A DNA stretch of 64,000 bases from Solwaraspora sp. WMMD791 (GTDB lineage: Bacteria > Actinomycetota > Actinomycetes > Mycobacteriales > Micromonosporaceae), in contig NZ_CP120737.1 of assembly GCF_029581195.1 (NCBI RefSeq), positions 5,681,001 to 5,745,000 on the forward strand. Direction: 5' to 3'. Made by a program: the position numbers and the translations under genes. Positions within the stretch are counted from its first letter, which is position 1. Every line of letters starts with the position of its first letter. Under the pieces are notes generated by a model. The model was not told the origin of the DNA and ran no database searches. It saw only the letters and a program-made list of their open reading frames with translations. Positions 17,504 to 25,599 of this stretch are shown one piece after another.

Positions 17504-18220
17504 TCAGCCGAGCTTGAGTAGCAGGTCGGAAAGCTCGACGGGTGCGGTGACCATGCAGTCGTGCCCGGTGGCCAGTTCCCACCGCTGGGCGGGGGTGCCG
17601 TTGGGCTGTACCGGGGGTACCGGCCGCCGGTGCGGCGGGGCGCCGACGGTGCACTCGATGTGCGTACGCGGGATCCGGTCCGCCGCCGGGTTGTCCAATT
17701 GGACCCGCTGCTGGAAGGAGAGGACTGTGGCATCGGAGAGCAGGGTGCGCAGCCACGCCTTGTCGGCGGGATCGGTCACGCCGAACAGTCCGGTGTCGGG
17801 CTGCTCCGGTAGCGGCGGGATGCGCCACGGGGCGTCGGTCTGGGCGGCCTGGTCGATCAGGAACTGGGTCAGGGGAATGACGTCGATGGCGTTCTCGCCG
17901 TCGGTGGGCACCATGGCGTCCAGGTAGACCAGCTGCGCGATCCGTTCCGGGACCTCGTTGATCACCGAGGTGACGACCATCCCGGCGTAGCTGTGTCCGA
18001 CCAGCACCACATCGGTCAGGTTCTCGGTCTTGATCAGCCGCACGATGTCCTCGACGTGGGTGTCGAGACCCGTGGCCGGACTCAGCAGGTGGGCCCTGTC
18101 GCCGTAGCCGGTCAGTGACGGAGTGAGGACCCGGTGTCCGGCCTCGGTCAATGGCGGGATCACCCGCTTCCAGGCTGTGCCGCTGTGCCATGCGCCGTGT
18201 ACCAGCAGGTAGGTGGACAT
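17504..18220 (-). CDS. Alpha/beta hydrolase (esterase EstC-like)
   Basis: 238 aa; ATG 18220 is chosen because AAGGAG precedes it and the fold starts at once (MSTYLLVHGAWHSGTAW). The nucleophile is GHSYAG near residue 80, PTDGENAIDV follows in the cap, and the histidine is in ATGHDCM near 220. This is the salicylate-esterase/EstC-like subgroup. It is divergent from a MarR regulator with inverted repeats between them, suggesting induction by a small aromatic or similar compound (inference). Confidence 0.85.
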   Translation of the reverse strand: MSTYLLVHGAWHSGTAWKRVIPPLTEAGHRVLTPSLTGYGDRAHLLSPATGLDTHVEDIVRLIKTENLTDVVLVGHSYAGMVVTSVINEVPERIAQLVYLDAMVPTDGENAIDVIPLTQFLIDQAAQTDAPWRIPPLPEQPDTGLFGVTDPADKAWLRTLLSDATVLSFQQRVQLDNPAADRIPRTHIECTVGAPPHRRPVPPVQPNGTPAQRWELATGHDCMVTAPVELSDLLLKLG

Positions 18221-18285
18221 GCTTCTCCTTCGATGGATGACGAGCATTGCCAGACTCCTGCCCGATGGTGGAGCCGGCCCAATGA

Positions 18286-18337
18286 TTGTGAGGCTACAAC
18301 GATTGTGATCGCCGTACAATCTGGCCCCGGGTATGAT
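18286..18337. promoter_or_regulatory. MarR operators and marR promoter
   Basis: GATTGT-N9-ACAATC (18301-18321) has perfect 6-bp arms, and a related TTGT-N6-ACAA is at 18286-18299. TATGAT (18332-18337) is a clear -10 whose start point would fall on the ATG at 18345. The repeats sit where a MarR dimer would block both divergent promoters. Confidence 0.65.
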
Positions 18338-18344
18338 GGGTCAC

Positions 18345-18794
18345 ATGGCATCGACGACGCGCACCGCGCCACTGGCGCAGCTGGGCGTACTCCTCGCCGG
18401 TCGCGGGGCGGTCGCCAGTGCCCGCGTCCGTGACACCCTGGCCGCTCAGGGCCTGACCATGCGGTGTGTCTTCACGCTGACCCACCTGGCTGACGGGCCG
18501 GTCAACCAGCAGGCACTGATCGACCTCCTCGGCGTCGACCCGAGCGCGCTCGTCGCGGTACTGAACGAGTTGGAAAGCCTGGGCATGGCCTCTCGGCAGC
18601 GTGACCCTGCCGACCGCCGCCGGCACATCGTCACGATCACGCCCCAGGGCACTGCGGCGCTGCAGTCCGTCGACTCGGCGCTGAACGGCGCGGACGACGA
18701 CCTGTTCGCCGCGCTCTCCTCCGACGAGCGAGATCAACTCGAGCGGCTGCTGACCAAGGTCGCCGACGCGGATTCCTGCAGCGACAAGTACTGA
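18345..18794 (+). CDS. MarR-family transcriptional regulator
   Basis: 149 aa. Three in-frame ATGs lie at 18333, 18336 and 18345; the last is chosen because the -10 TATGAT covers the first two, giving a leaderless message. The winged helix is evident (VNQQALIDLLGVDPSALVAVLNELESLGMASRQRDPADRRRHIVTITPQG), with helical ends for dimerisation. It probably represses itself and the divergent esterase. Confidence 0.88.
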   Translation: MASTTRTAPLAQLGVLLAGRGAVASARVRDTLAAQGLTMRCVFTLTHLADGPVNQQALIDLLGVDPSALVAVLNELESLGMASRQRDPADRRRHIVTITPQGTAALQSVDSALNGADDDLFAALSSDERDQLERLLTKVADADSCSDKY

Positions 18795-18851
18795 CCTTCG
18801 TGTCCCGCCACGTACCGGCGGACCGCAGCAGGACAGAGGCCACGGCGGGCG

Positions 18852-18867
18852 TCAACCGATCGGTTGA
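18852..18867. promoter_or_regulatory. Perfect 16-bp palindrome upstream of the ABC exporter
   Basis: TCAACCGATCGGTTGA is a perfect palindrome 72 bp upstream of the ABC ATPase start. It has the length and ACCG..CGGT core of TetR-family operators. No TetR gene lies beside it; the nearest, ending at 22541, has a different palindrome at its own promoter. Confidence 0.6.
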
Positions 18868-18938
18868 TGCGCGGATCGACCGACCTCGGTGCCGGCCGGG
18901 TGATCCGGCAACCCCGGCGGCGGGCCACGCTGACAACC

Positions 18939-19844
18939 ATGGCGATCATCGAGGTGACGAACCTCCACAAGCGGTACGGGGACACGGTCGCCGTCGACGA
19001 TGTGTCGTTCATCGTCGAGGCGGGCGAGATCTTCGGCATCCTCGGCCCGAACGGCGCAGGCAAGACGACCACCGTCGAATGCGTCAGCGGTCTGCGTACC
19101 CCCGACCGTGGCCAGGTCACGGTGCTCGGCCTCGATCCACGACGCGACCGGCGTGAGTTACGGGAAAAGGTCGGGGTGCAGTTGCAGGAGCACCGGCTGC
19201 CGGACAAGCAGACGGTGGCCGAGGCGATGGATCTGTACCGGTCGTTCTACCGCGAGCCGGCCGACGGGCGGCGGCTGCTGGACATGCTCGGGCTCGCCGG
19301 CAAGCGCGACACCCCGTACCGGAAACTCTCCGGCGGGCAGCAGCAGCGACTGTCGGTCGCGCTCGCCCTGGCCGGCCGACCCGCCGTCGCCGTGCTGGAC
19401 GAGCTCACCACCGGGCTCGACCCGCAGGCCCGGCGGGCCACCTGGGACCTGGTCGAGCAGGTACGCGACTCCGGCGTGACGATCGTCCTCGTCACCCACT
19501 TCATGGACGAGGCGGAACGGCTCTGTGACCGTCTCGCGCTGATCGACGCCGGGCGGGTGGTAGCGCTCGACACCCCCGCCGGTCTGGTCGCGTCCGTGGC
19601 GGCCGAGCAGCGGGTACGGTTTCGCCCGTTGACGGCCCTGGACGAGCGGCTGCTGACCGACCTGCCCGAGGTGACCGGCGTCCAGTGCCACGGGGGTCAG
19701 GTGGTGGTGACCGGCACCGGGAACCTTGTGCAGGCAGTCACCACCATCCTGGCCCGGCAGCAGATCATCGCGCAGGACCTGAGGGTCGAGCAGGCCAGCT
19801 TGGACGACGCCTTCGTCGCCCTCACCGGGAAGAAGCCTGCCTGA
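18939..19844 (+). CDS. ABC exporter ATP-binding protein (DrrA-like)
   Basis: 301 aa from ATG 18939 (MAIIEVTNLHKRYG); the longer frame from 18864 begins inside the palindrome. Walker A is GPNGAGKTT, signature LSGGQQQR, Walker B VAVLDEL with Leu in place of the usual Pro, H-loop THFMDEAE, and a C-terminal domain of about 80 residues as in drug/ABC-2 exporters. A rare TTA leucine codon occurs at 19158-19160. The stop overlaps the permease start (TGATG), and a two-component system follows, so the four genes are one operon. Confidence 0.9.
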   Translation: MAIIEVTNLHKRYGDTVAVDDVSFIVEAGEIFGILGPNGAGKTTTVECVSGLRTPDRGQVTVLGLDPRRDRRELREKVGVQLQEHRLPDKQTVAEAMDLYRSFYREPADGRRLLDMLGLAGKRDTPYRKLSGGQQQRLSVALALAGRPAVAVLDELTTGLDPQARRATWDLVEQVRDSGVTIVLVTHFMDEAERLCDRLALIDAGRVVALDTPAGLVASVAAEQRVRFRPLTALDERLLTDLPEVTGVQCHGGQVVVTGTGNLVQAVTTILARQQIIAQDLRVEQASLDDAFVALTGKKPA

Positions 19845-20599
19845 TGTCCGCGCTGCACAAACTCACCGTCACCGAGGCGAAGTTGTTCCTGCGGGAACCG
19901 ACGGCGGTCGTCTTCGGGGTGCTGTTCCCGACCGTGATCCTGCTCGGGCTCGGCGCTGTCCCCGCGCTGCGGGAACCGTCGCCGGAGTTCGGCGGCGTGC
20001 GGTTCGTCGAGCTCTGGGCCCCGAGCGCGCTCGTGCTCGGCCTAGGCATCGTCGGGCTGCAGCACATCCCGGGAGTGGTCGCCGGCTACCGGGAGCGGGG
20101 CATCCTTCGGCGGATGTCCACCACTCCGGTCCACCCCGGCACGGTGCTGGTGGCGCAGCTCATCGTTGCCCTGGCGGCGGCGGTCGCGGCGGCCGTACTG
20201 CTGATCGTCTCGGCCTGGCTGGTCCTCGACGTGCCGTTGCCGCGCCGGCCGTTCGGGTTCGCCGCCGCGTTCCTGCTCGGTTTCGGCGCGATCCTGGCGA
20301 TCGGCATGCTGATCGCCGCGGTCGCACCCACCGCCCGGGTCGCCAACGGACTGGCGATGGTCGGGTACATGGTGACCATGTTCGCCGGCGGCGTCTTCCT
20401 GCCGCGTTTTCTCCTGCCGGGTTTCCTGATGCGCCTCGGCGACTACACCCCGCCCGGGGCGCAGTCGCTGCTGGCCGGCTGGTCGGGTGACGCGGTGGCC
20501 GGGGCGGCAGGTTCCGCACAGCTGCTGCGACTCGGGATAATGGCGCTGATCGCGGTCGTCGCCGGCGGTGCGGCGGCGAAGCTGTTCCGCTGGCAATGA
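19844..20599 (+). CDS. ABC-2 type exporter permease
   Basis: 251 aa with six membrane segments. The short loop RERGILRRMSTTPVHP near residue 85 is the coupling-helix signature of ABC-2/DrrB permeases, and LLPGFLMRLGDYTPPGAQ near 195 is the usual end-loop. It pairs with the preceding ATPase as an export pump for a lipid, drug or peptide. Its stop overlaps the histidine kinase start (ATGA). Confidence 0.9.
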   Translation: MSALHKLTVTEAKLFLREPTAVVFGVLFPTVILLGLGAVPALREPSPEFGGVRFVELWAPSALVLGLGIVGLQHIPGVVAGYRERGILRRMSTTPVHPGTVLVAQLIVALAAAVAAAVLLIVSAWLVLDVPLPRRPFGFAAAFLLGFGAILAIGMLIAAVAPTARVANGLAMVGYMVTMFAGGVFLPRFLLPGFLMRLGDYTPPGAQSLLAGWSGDAVAGAAGSAQLLRLGIMALIAVVAGGAAAKLFRWQ

Positions 20600-21927
20600 G
20601 CGGAAGCTGTTCCACCGGGAGCGAGCCAAGCTGTTCCACCGGGAGCGAGGCGAAGGTGCGAGCGTCGACGAGCAGTGACACCGGCCCCGGCTGGGACCGC
20701 TGGTACGACAGGTTGCTCGTCCTGGTGCCCTGGCTGCTGCTGCCCGCCTCGACGGCGATCGCCCTGACCCAGACCGGCCAGACCTGGCGCGACCATGCGA
20801 TCACCCTGGTCCTGGTCGGGGCGACCGCCGGGTGGGTGTACCTGGGACACACCCGGGTGCCGCCGGACCGCCGCAGGCGGACCCTGCCGATGCTGATCTA
20901 CTTCGCCGGGCTGCTCACGCTCAGCGTCGCGCTGATGGCCCGTGACGTGATCTTCCTGCTCTTCGCCATCACCGGGTTCTTCCACGCGTACCAGTTGCGG
21001 CCCTGGCCGCTGGGGGCGGTCGGTGTGCTCGGCACCTCGATCGCCATCAACACCATGGCGACCGCCGCGCCGGCCGCGACGGTGCAGTCGCTCGGCACCT
21101 ACCTGGGGGTGATCGTCATCCAGACCGTGGCGATCAGCGCCGGCATCGTGCTCGCCGAGCGGAGCACCCGGCAGCACGAGCGGCGCCAGCAGTTGGTCAC
21201 CCGGCTGGAGGCGGCATTGGAGGAAAACGCCGGGCTGCATGCCCAACTGCTGGCCCAGGCCCGCGAGGCCGGCGTGCGCGACGAGCGGCAACGAATGGCC
21301 GGGGAGATCCACGACTCGCTGGCGCAGGGCCTGACCGGCATCATCACCCAGGTGCAGGCGGCTCAGCGGGTCTGGCATTCGCCGACTCCGGCGCGTGAGG
21401 ACGTGGACCGGGCGCGTGAGGACGTGGACCGGGCGCGTGAGCACGTGGACCGGGCGCTGGACCTGGCCCGGGAGAGTCTGGACGAGGCCCGTCGGTCGGT
21501 GCAGGCGTTGCAGCCGCGCCAACTGGAGGCCGCCCATCTGCCGGCGGCGCTAAGCGAGCTCGCCCAGCGCTGGGCGGACGACACCGGTATCGCCGTGCGC
21601 TTCGACGTCACCGGCGAACAGGTCACGCTGAGCCCGGCGATCGACGTCACGCTGTTGCGGGTCGCGCAGGAGGCGCTGCACAACGTGGCCCGCCACGCGG
21701 ATGCGTCCCGGGTGGGGTTGACTCTGTCCTACCTGACCGACGTGGTCCTGCTCGACGTCCGTGACGACGGGCGGGGCATGAACGGTGGTTCGGACCAGGG
21801 CTTCGGCCTGCGGAGCATGGGGCAGCGGGTTCGCAGCGTGGGAGGTGCGATGGAGATCGAGAGCGGCCCGGCCGAGGGCACCGCGATCAGCGTACGGGTG
21901 CCGGCGATCCCGATGCTGCGATCATGA
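20596..21927 (+). CDS. NarL-type sensor histidine kinase with heptad insertion
   Basis: 443 aa from ATG 20596; GTG 20656 is an alternative that would skip a duplicated N-terminal segment. Six membrane helices (residues 40-190) lead to a HisKA_3 domain with phospho-acceptor His239 (GEIHDSLAQGL) and an HATPase (QEALHNVARHA, DDGRGM, GFGLRSM). Three tandem copies of the seven-residue AREDVDR unit lie between the two DHp helices. The kinase probably senses a membrane signal and controls the upstream exporter through the next gene. Confidence 0.9.
   Translation: MSGSCSTGSEPSCSTGSEAKVRASTSSDTGPGWDRWYDRLLVLVPWLLLPASTAIALTQTGQTWRDHAITLVLVGATAGWVYLGHTRVPPDRRRRTLPMLIYFAGLLTLSVALMARDVIFLLFAITGFFHAYQLRPWPLGAVGVLGTSIAINTMATAAPAATVQSLGTYLGVIVIQTVAISAGIVLAERSTRQHERRQQLVTRLEAALEENAGLHAQLLAQAREAGVRDERQRMAGEIHDSLAQGLTGIITQVQAAQRVWHSPTPAREDVDRAREDVDRAREHVDRALDLARESLDEARRSVQALQPRQLEAAHLPAALSELAQRWADDTGIAVRFDVTGEQVTLSPAIDVTLLRVAQEALHNVARHADASRVGLTLSYLTDVVLLDVRDDGRGMNGGSDQGFGLRSMGQRVRSVGGAMEIESGPAEGTAISVRVPAIPMLRS
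20604..20651 (+). repeat. 24-bp tandem duplication at the kinase N-terminus
   Basis: Two copies of a 24-bp unit beginning AAGCTGTTCCACCGGG, preceded by a third partial AAGCTGTTCC at 20579 in the permease end. In the kinase frame it gives SCSTGSEPSCSTGSEA. Confidence 0.85.
21391..21453 (+). repeat. 21-bp in-frame tandem repeat, three copies
   Basis: Three adjacent 21-bp units differing by one base encode AREDVDR, AREDVDR, AREHVDR inside the dimerisation domain of the kinase. Each unit is one coiled-coil heptad. Confidence 0.95.
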
Positions 21928-22544
21928 TCCGCATCCTGATCGTCGACGACCACCCGATCGTCCGCAACGGACTCCGGGGTGCCTTCGCAGGGCTGCCCGA
22001 CATCGAGGTGGTCGGCGAGGCCGCCGACGGCCGGGAGGCGGTCGCCGAGGCGGTACGGCTGCGGGTCGACGTGGTCCTGATGGACCTGCGGATGCCGCAG
22101 ATGTCCGGCGTCGAGGCGATCGCCGCCCTCGCCCGGGCCGCGCCCTCGGTGCGTGTACTGGTGCTCACCACCTTCGACAGCGAGACCGACGTGCTGCCGG
22201 CGGTCGAGGCGGGCGCCACCGGCTACCTGCTCAAGGACACCCCACCCGAGGACCTGATCCGGGCCGTCCGGGCCGCCCACCGTGGCGAGTCCGTCCTCGC
22301 GCCGTCCGCCGCAGGCCGGCTGATGGGCCGGGTACGCCGGCCGACCGGGTTGGCGCTGAGCAGCCGGGAGCGGGAGGTACTCCAACTGGTCGCCGACGGT
22401 GCCGGCAACCGGGAAGCGGCGAGACTGCTGTTCATCAGCGAGGCGAGCGTCAAGACCCACCTGCAGCACATCTACGACAAGCTCGGCGTACGGGACCGGG
22501 CCGCTGCGGTCGCCGAAGGTTACCGGCGCGGCCTGCTCCGTTAG
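21924..22544 (+). CDS. NarL/FixJ-family response regulator
   Basis: 206 aa. The receiver has DD at residues 8-9, phospho-acceptor Asp54 (VVLMDLRMP), Thr near 82 and Lys near 104 (YLLKDTPPEDL). The LuxR HTH is LSSREREVLQLVADGAGNREAARLLFISEASVKTHLQHIYDKLGVRDR. The ATGA overlap with the kinase marks a cognate pair. Its stop overlaps the convergent TetR stop by 4 bp. Confidence 0.92.
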   Translation: MIRILIVDDHPIVRNGLRGAFAGLPDIEVVGEAADGREAVAEAVRLRVDVVLMDLRMPQMSGVEAIAALARAAPSVRVLVLTTFDSETDVLPAVEAGATGYLLKDTPPEDLIRAVRAAHRGESVLAPSAAGRLMGRVRRPTGLALSSREREVLQLVADGAGNREAARLLFISEASVKTHLQHIYDKLGVRDRAAAVAEGYRRGLLR

Positions 22545-23161
22545 ACGCCAGGCGGCCGGGCTGCGTCCGTAGGGGACCGGCGCAGCCCGTCCAGGACGAG
22601 GGTGACGACGCCGTTGGCCTCGGCCCGCCAGTCGTCGCGGTCGTGGGCCGCGCCGATGCCGTGCAACGCCATCATGACGGCGCCCGCCCCCACGTCGTCG
22701 CGGACGGCGCCGCTGCGGGCGGCGGCGGCCACCAGGTCGGTGACAGCCTGTTCCAGCGCCCGACTGCCCTCGGCGAGGGTGCCGGATCCGGTGGTCATGA
22801 GGGTGACCAGGGTCCGGGCGAGGCCAGCGTGGGCGTGCAGGTAGTCGACCATGTCGCGCAGGAAGGTCGCCAACGCCTCGGCTGCGGGCAGCGTGGCCTG
22901 CAGGTCGCGGGCGCGACCGCACAGCGTGGCGACCTCCTCGCGGTAGACCGCCTCGGCCAGCGCTTCCCGGGTGGGGAAGTGGCGGTACAGCGTGCCGGTG
23001 CCCACCCCGGCGAGCCGGGCGAAGTCGTCGAAGCGTAGGTCGAAGAAGGCGCCGGTGGTGAAGAGCTCCCGGGCCGTGGCGAGCAGGGCGGCGCGGTTGC
23101 GCTGGGCGTCGGCGCGCAGCGGCCGGCGGTTGGTGCCGGCGGGTAGCGGCGTATCGGTCAT
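22541..23161 (-). CDS. TetR-family transcriptional regulator
   Basis: 206 aa from ATG 23161, with GAGG 5 nt upstream; the longer frame would need a TTG. The HTH reads NRAALLATARELFTTGAFFDLRFDDFARLAGVGTGTLYRHFPTREAL. The C-terminal part (YLHAHAGLARTLVTLMTTGSGTLAEGSRALEQAVTDLV) matches the TetR_C SbtR-like group. It has a long palindrome just upstream and is divergent from RNase HI, so it probably regulates itself. A link to the exporter operon is not shown. Confidence 0.88.
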   Translation of the reverse strand: MTDTPLPAGTNRRPLRADAQRNRAALLATARELFTTGAFFDLRFDDFARLAGVGTGTLYRHFPTREALAEAVYREEVATLCGRARDLQATLPAAEALATFLRDMVDYLHAHAGLARTLVTLMTTGSGTLAEGSRALEQAVTDLVAAAARSGAVRDDVGAGAVMMALHGIGAAHDRDDWRAEANGVVTLVLDGLRRSPTDAARPPGV

Positions 23162-23180
23162 GAGCACCTCGTGGTCGACC

Positions 23181-23201
23181 AAATGGAGATGATCTCCATT
23201 T
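23181..23201. promoter_or_regulatory. Perfect 21-bp TetR operator palindrome
   Basis: Arms AAATGGAGAT (23181-23190) and ATCTCCATTT (23192-23201) flank one G. It starts 20 bp before the tetR ATG and is AT-rich for this genome, so it is almost certainly the autoregulatory site. Confidence 0.8.
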
Positions 23202-23271
23202 CAGCCTACCGTACGAGATGCATCGTGGAGCGCCGAGCCGGGCCCTGAGTCGGTCACGGTAGGTTGTCCGG

Positions 23272-23784
23272 GTGACCGGGGTGGCGGCGACGCGGGTGCA
23301 GATCTGGACCGACGGCGCGTGCAGCGGCAATCCGGGGCCGGGTGGCTGGGGTGCGCTGCTGCGGTACGGCGAAGCCGAGAAGGAACTCTGCGGCGGTGAA
23401 GCCACCCTGACCACGAACAACCGGATGGAACTCACCGCCCCTATCCGGGCGCTGGCCGCGCTGACCCGTCCGTCCGCAGTCGACCTGTACACCGACAGCA
23501 CGTACGTCCGTAACGGCATCATGTCGTGGATGGCGAACTGGAAACGCAACGGCTGGCGTACCAAAGCCGGCGAGCCGGTCAAGAACGAGGACCTGTGGCG
23601 GGAACTCGACACGGCCGTCGCCCGCCACCACGAGGTCGTCTGGCACTGGGTCAAGGGTCACGCCGGCCACGTGGAGAACGAACGCGCCGACCGGCTCGCC
23701 GCACGCGGTCAGCGGGACGCGCTGGAGGCGGCCGGCGTCCCGGTGCCGCCGGTGCCGCAGCCGCGCCGCCGTACGGGGCGGTGA
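23272..23784 (+). CDS. rnhA: Ribonuclease HI
   Basis: 170 aa from GTG, with TAGGTT ending 6 nt upstream (leaderless). The catalytic carboxylates are all present: Asp14 ([14 protein letters not shown]), Glu53 (NNRMELTA), Asp75 (LYTDSTYV) and Asp140 (NERADRLA), with the flexible-loop His130 (VKGHAGH). It removes RNA from RNA-DNA hybrids. The last 25 residues, rich in Pro/Arg, are extra to the family and overlap the convergent VanZ-like gene. Confidence 0.95.
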   Translation: MTGVAATRVQIWTDGACSGNPGPGGWGALLRYGEAEKELCGGEATLTTNNRMELTAPIRALAALTRPSAVDLYTDSTYVRNGIMSWMANWKRNGWRTKAGEPVKNEDLWRELDTAVARHHEVVWHWVKGHAGHVENERADRLAARGQRDALEAAGVPVPPVPQPRRRTGR

Positions 23785-24361
23785 AAGCCGGGCGCACGCC
23801 GGGCGTGCCGTACCACCAGCGACGAGACGCCAAGGCGGCCAACCCGGCGCCGACGGTGTTGAGCAGCACGTCGTCGACCGAGGAGACCCGGTCCAGCCGC
23901 AGGACGTACTGCGCGGTCTCGACCAGGACCGAGCAGCCGGCCGCGAGGGCCAGGATCCGCGGCACCGACGCGAGCGCCGCGAACCGCAGCGGGGCGAAGA
24001 ACCCCAGCGCGGCGAAGACCAGCAGATTGCCGACGACCTGAACGATCACCGTCACTGGATCGCTGGCCAGGACCGTGAACAGATCCCGCAGCGGCACCAG
24101 GCTCATCTGACCGTCGACGGTGCCGGCCCGGTCGCCCGGCAGCAGGATCATCCAGACCCAGGGCACCGTTCCGTACCCGATGCCGACCTCGGCCACCGAG
24201 CGCCGCCACGCCCGCGCGGGCGTGGCACCGGCGACGGTCCGTCGGTACGCCAACGCCCACACCGCCAAGGCGGCCACCGGCAGTACGGCAACCGTGTACA
24301 GGACCACCCCCGTGATCGTTCCCGGCACGCCGTACCACCCTTCGGCCTTCGCGATCCCCAC
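23651..24361 (-). CDS. VanZ-like membrane protein
   Basis: 236 aa with about five membrane segments. The VanZ-type features are [57 protein letters not shown]. The family is of unknown function, sometimes tied to glycopeptide tolerance. The last 45 residues (Pro/Arg-rich) lie antisense to the rnhA 3' end, a 134-bp convergent overlap, so the stop is probably displaced from near residue 195. It follows the NADAR gene by 10 bp and is likely its operon partner. Confidence 0.75.
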   Translation of the reverse strand: MGIAKAEGWYGVPGTITGVVLYTVAVLPVAALAVWALAYRRTVAGATPARAWRRSVAEVGIGYGTVPWVWMILLPGDRAGTVDGQMSLVPLRDLFTVLASDPVTVIVQVVGNLLVFAALGFFAPLRFAALASVPRILALAAGCSVLVETAQYVLRLDRVSSVDDVLLNTVGAGLAALASRRWWYGTPGVRPAFTAPYGGAAAAPAAPGRRPPPARPADRVRRAGRRVRSPRGRRDP

Positions 24362-24370
24362 CGCTGGCGG

Positions 24371-24931
24371 CTACTCGCCCGCCTTCTCCCGCAGAGTGTC
24401 CCGGACCTGCATGAGGGCGAAGCCGAGCAGGTTGAGCCCACGCCACCGGGTGGGATCGGTGGCGGCCGGGTCGTCGCGGGTCATCCCGATGCCCCAGATC
24501 CGGTCCATCGGGCTGGCCTCGACCAGGACGCGCTCCCCGGTGGCGAGCAGGTACGCGCGCAGGTCGGGGTGCTGGCTGAACTTGGCCAGGTTACCGGCGA
24601 CCACGATCGGGACGCGGTGGGCGTTCCAGGTGCGCTGGTCGAAGCCGGCGACCCGGCCGCCGAGCACCTTGGCGGCGCGAGGGTGGGGCGCGGCGAGAAT
24701 CCGCTGCGCCATGGCCCGGTCGTCGAACAGAATCGCCTTGCGCCACATCATCCAGTGCTCGGCGGTGGCGAACTCGATCCCGTCCACAGTGAATCCGATC
24801 GGCGACCACTGGCTCAGGCACCCCGCCCCGACGCTGCCGTCGGCCTCCGGCCGATGACCCCAGAAGAACAGGAATCTGACCCGGTGGCCGGCGGCCATCA
24901 ACTCGGCGACGTCCCGGACCTGTGCCAGCAT
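24371..24931 (-). CDS. NADAR-family protein (YbiA-like N-glycosidase)
   Basis: 186 aa. The characteristic blocks are FFWGHRP near residue 22, LSQWSPIGFTVDGIEFATAEHWMMWRKA near 40-66, the GRVAGFDQRTWNAHR stretch near 92, FSQHPDLRAYLLATG and the end motif PMDRIWGIGM...RWRGLNLLGFALMQVRD. Known NADAR proteins cleave N-glycosidic bonds of riboflavin-precursor intermediates or remove ADP-ribose from guanine in DNA. Which applies here is not visible. It heads a leftward pair with the VanZ-like gene. Confidence 0.9.
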   Translation of the reverse strand: MLAQVRDVAELMAAGHRVRFLFFWGHRPEADGSVGAGCLSQWSPIGFTVDGIEFATAEHWMMWRKAILFDDRAMAQRILAAPHPRAAKVLGGRVAGFDQRTWNAHRVPIVVAGNLAKFSQHPDLRAYLLATGERVLVEASPMDRIWGIGMTRDDPAATDPTRWRGLNLLGFALMQVRDTLREKAGE

Positions 24932-25099
24932 GGCCGCCAGTCTGCCGCCGACGGCACGACGGCACCAGCCGTTTCACCGCCCGTACGCGCCGGTGGCGAC
25001 CCGCCCCGCGACGCTCCGCCCAGTCGTCGATCGCCTGGTGGGGGGCGGTCCAGCAGTCGCGCCAGCATGATCTACTGGCAGTGGCAACGAGGGGGCACC

Positions 25100-25564
25100 A
25101 TGCAGATCGTCAGCCGGGAGCCGGTCGTCGTGATCGGCCTGCCGGTCGTCGCGCCATTCCAGGACCTGAGCACGCTGGTCCCCGCCGCGTGGCGGCAGCT
25201 GTTCGACCGGTGCGCGGCCCTGCCGCCATCCGCCGACGGCACCTTCGCCGAGGCGAGCTACCACCTCGGCGAAGGTCGGTACCACGAGGTCGTCGGGGTG
25301 GCTGTGCCGCCGCGGACGCCCGTCTCCGGTGCGTGGGCGGTCGCCCATGTGCCGGCGGGCGAGTGGGCGTACTGCCGGCACACCGGGCCGGTGGCGGAGA
25401 TCGGGGAGACCTTCGGCGCCGTCGAACAGTGGCTGCGCGATCAGGGACGAACGGTCGGCGGCATCAAGCTCGACCTCGGCTACCGGGCCGACAGCCAGCC
25501 GCAGGTACACGACCTCTACGTACACGTCCCAGGCTCCGACCCGTACCTCGAAGCCCAGCGGTAG
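25100..25564 (+). CDS. GyrI-like effector-binding protein
   Basis: 154 aa from ATG 25100, with GAGGGGG 6 nt upstream. The protein opens MQIVSREPVVVIGLPV and carries the AraC-effector/GyrI fold blocks (VAVPPRTPVSGAWAVAHVPAGEWAYCRHTGPVAEIGETFGAVEQWL...DLYVHVPG). Stand-alone members bind small lipophilic compounds. The gene is divergent from NADAR and convergent with the next AraC regulator, 35 bp apart. Confidence 0.85.
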   Translation: MQIVSREPVVVIGLPVVAPFQDLSTLVPAAWRQLFDRCAALPPSADGTFAEASYHLGEGRYHEVVGVAVPPRTPVSGAWAVAHVPAGEWAYCRHTGPVAEIGETFGAVEQWLRDQGRTVGGIKLDLGYRADSQPQVHDLYVHVPGSDPYLEAQR

Positions 25565-25599
25565 CCGCAAACCGAGCGGACCGCCGCAGCCGGCCGGCC

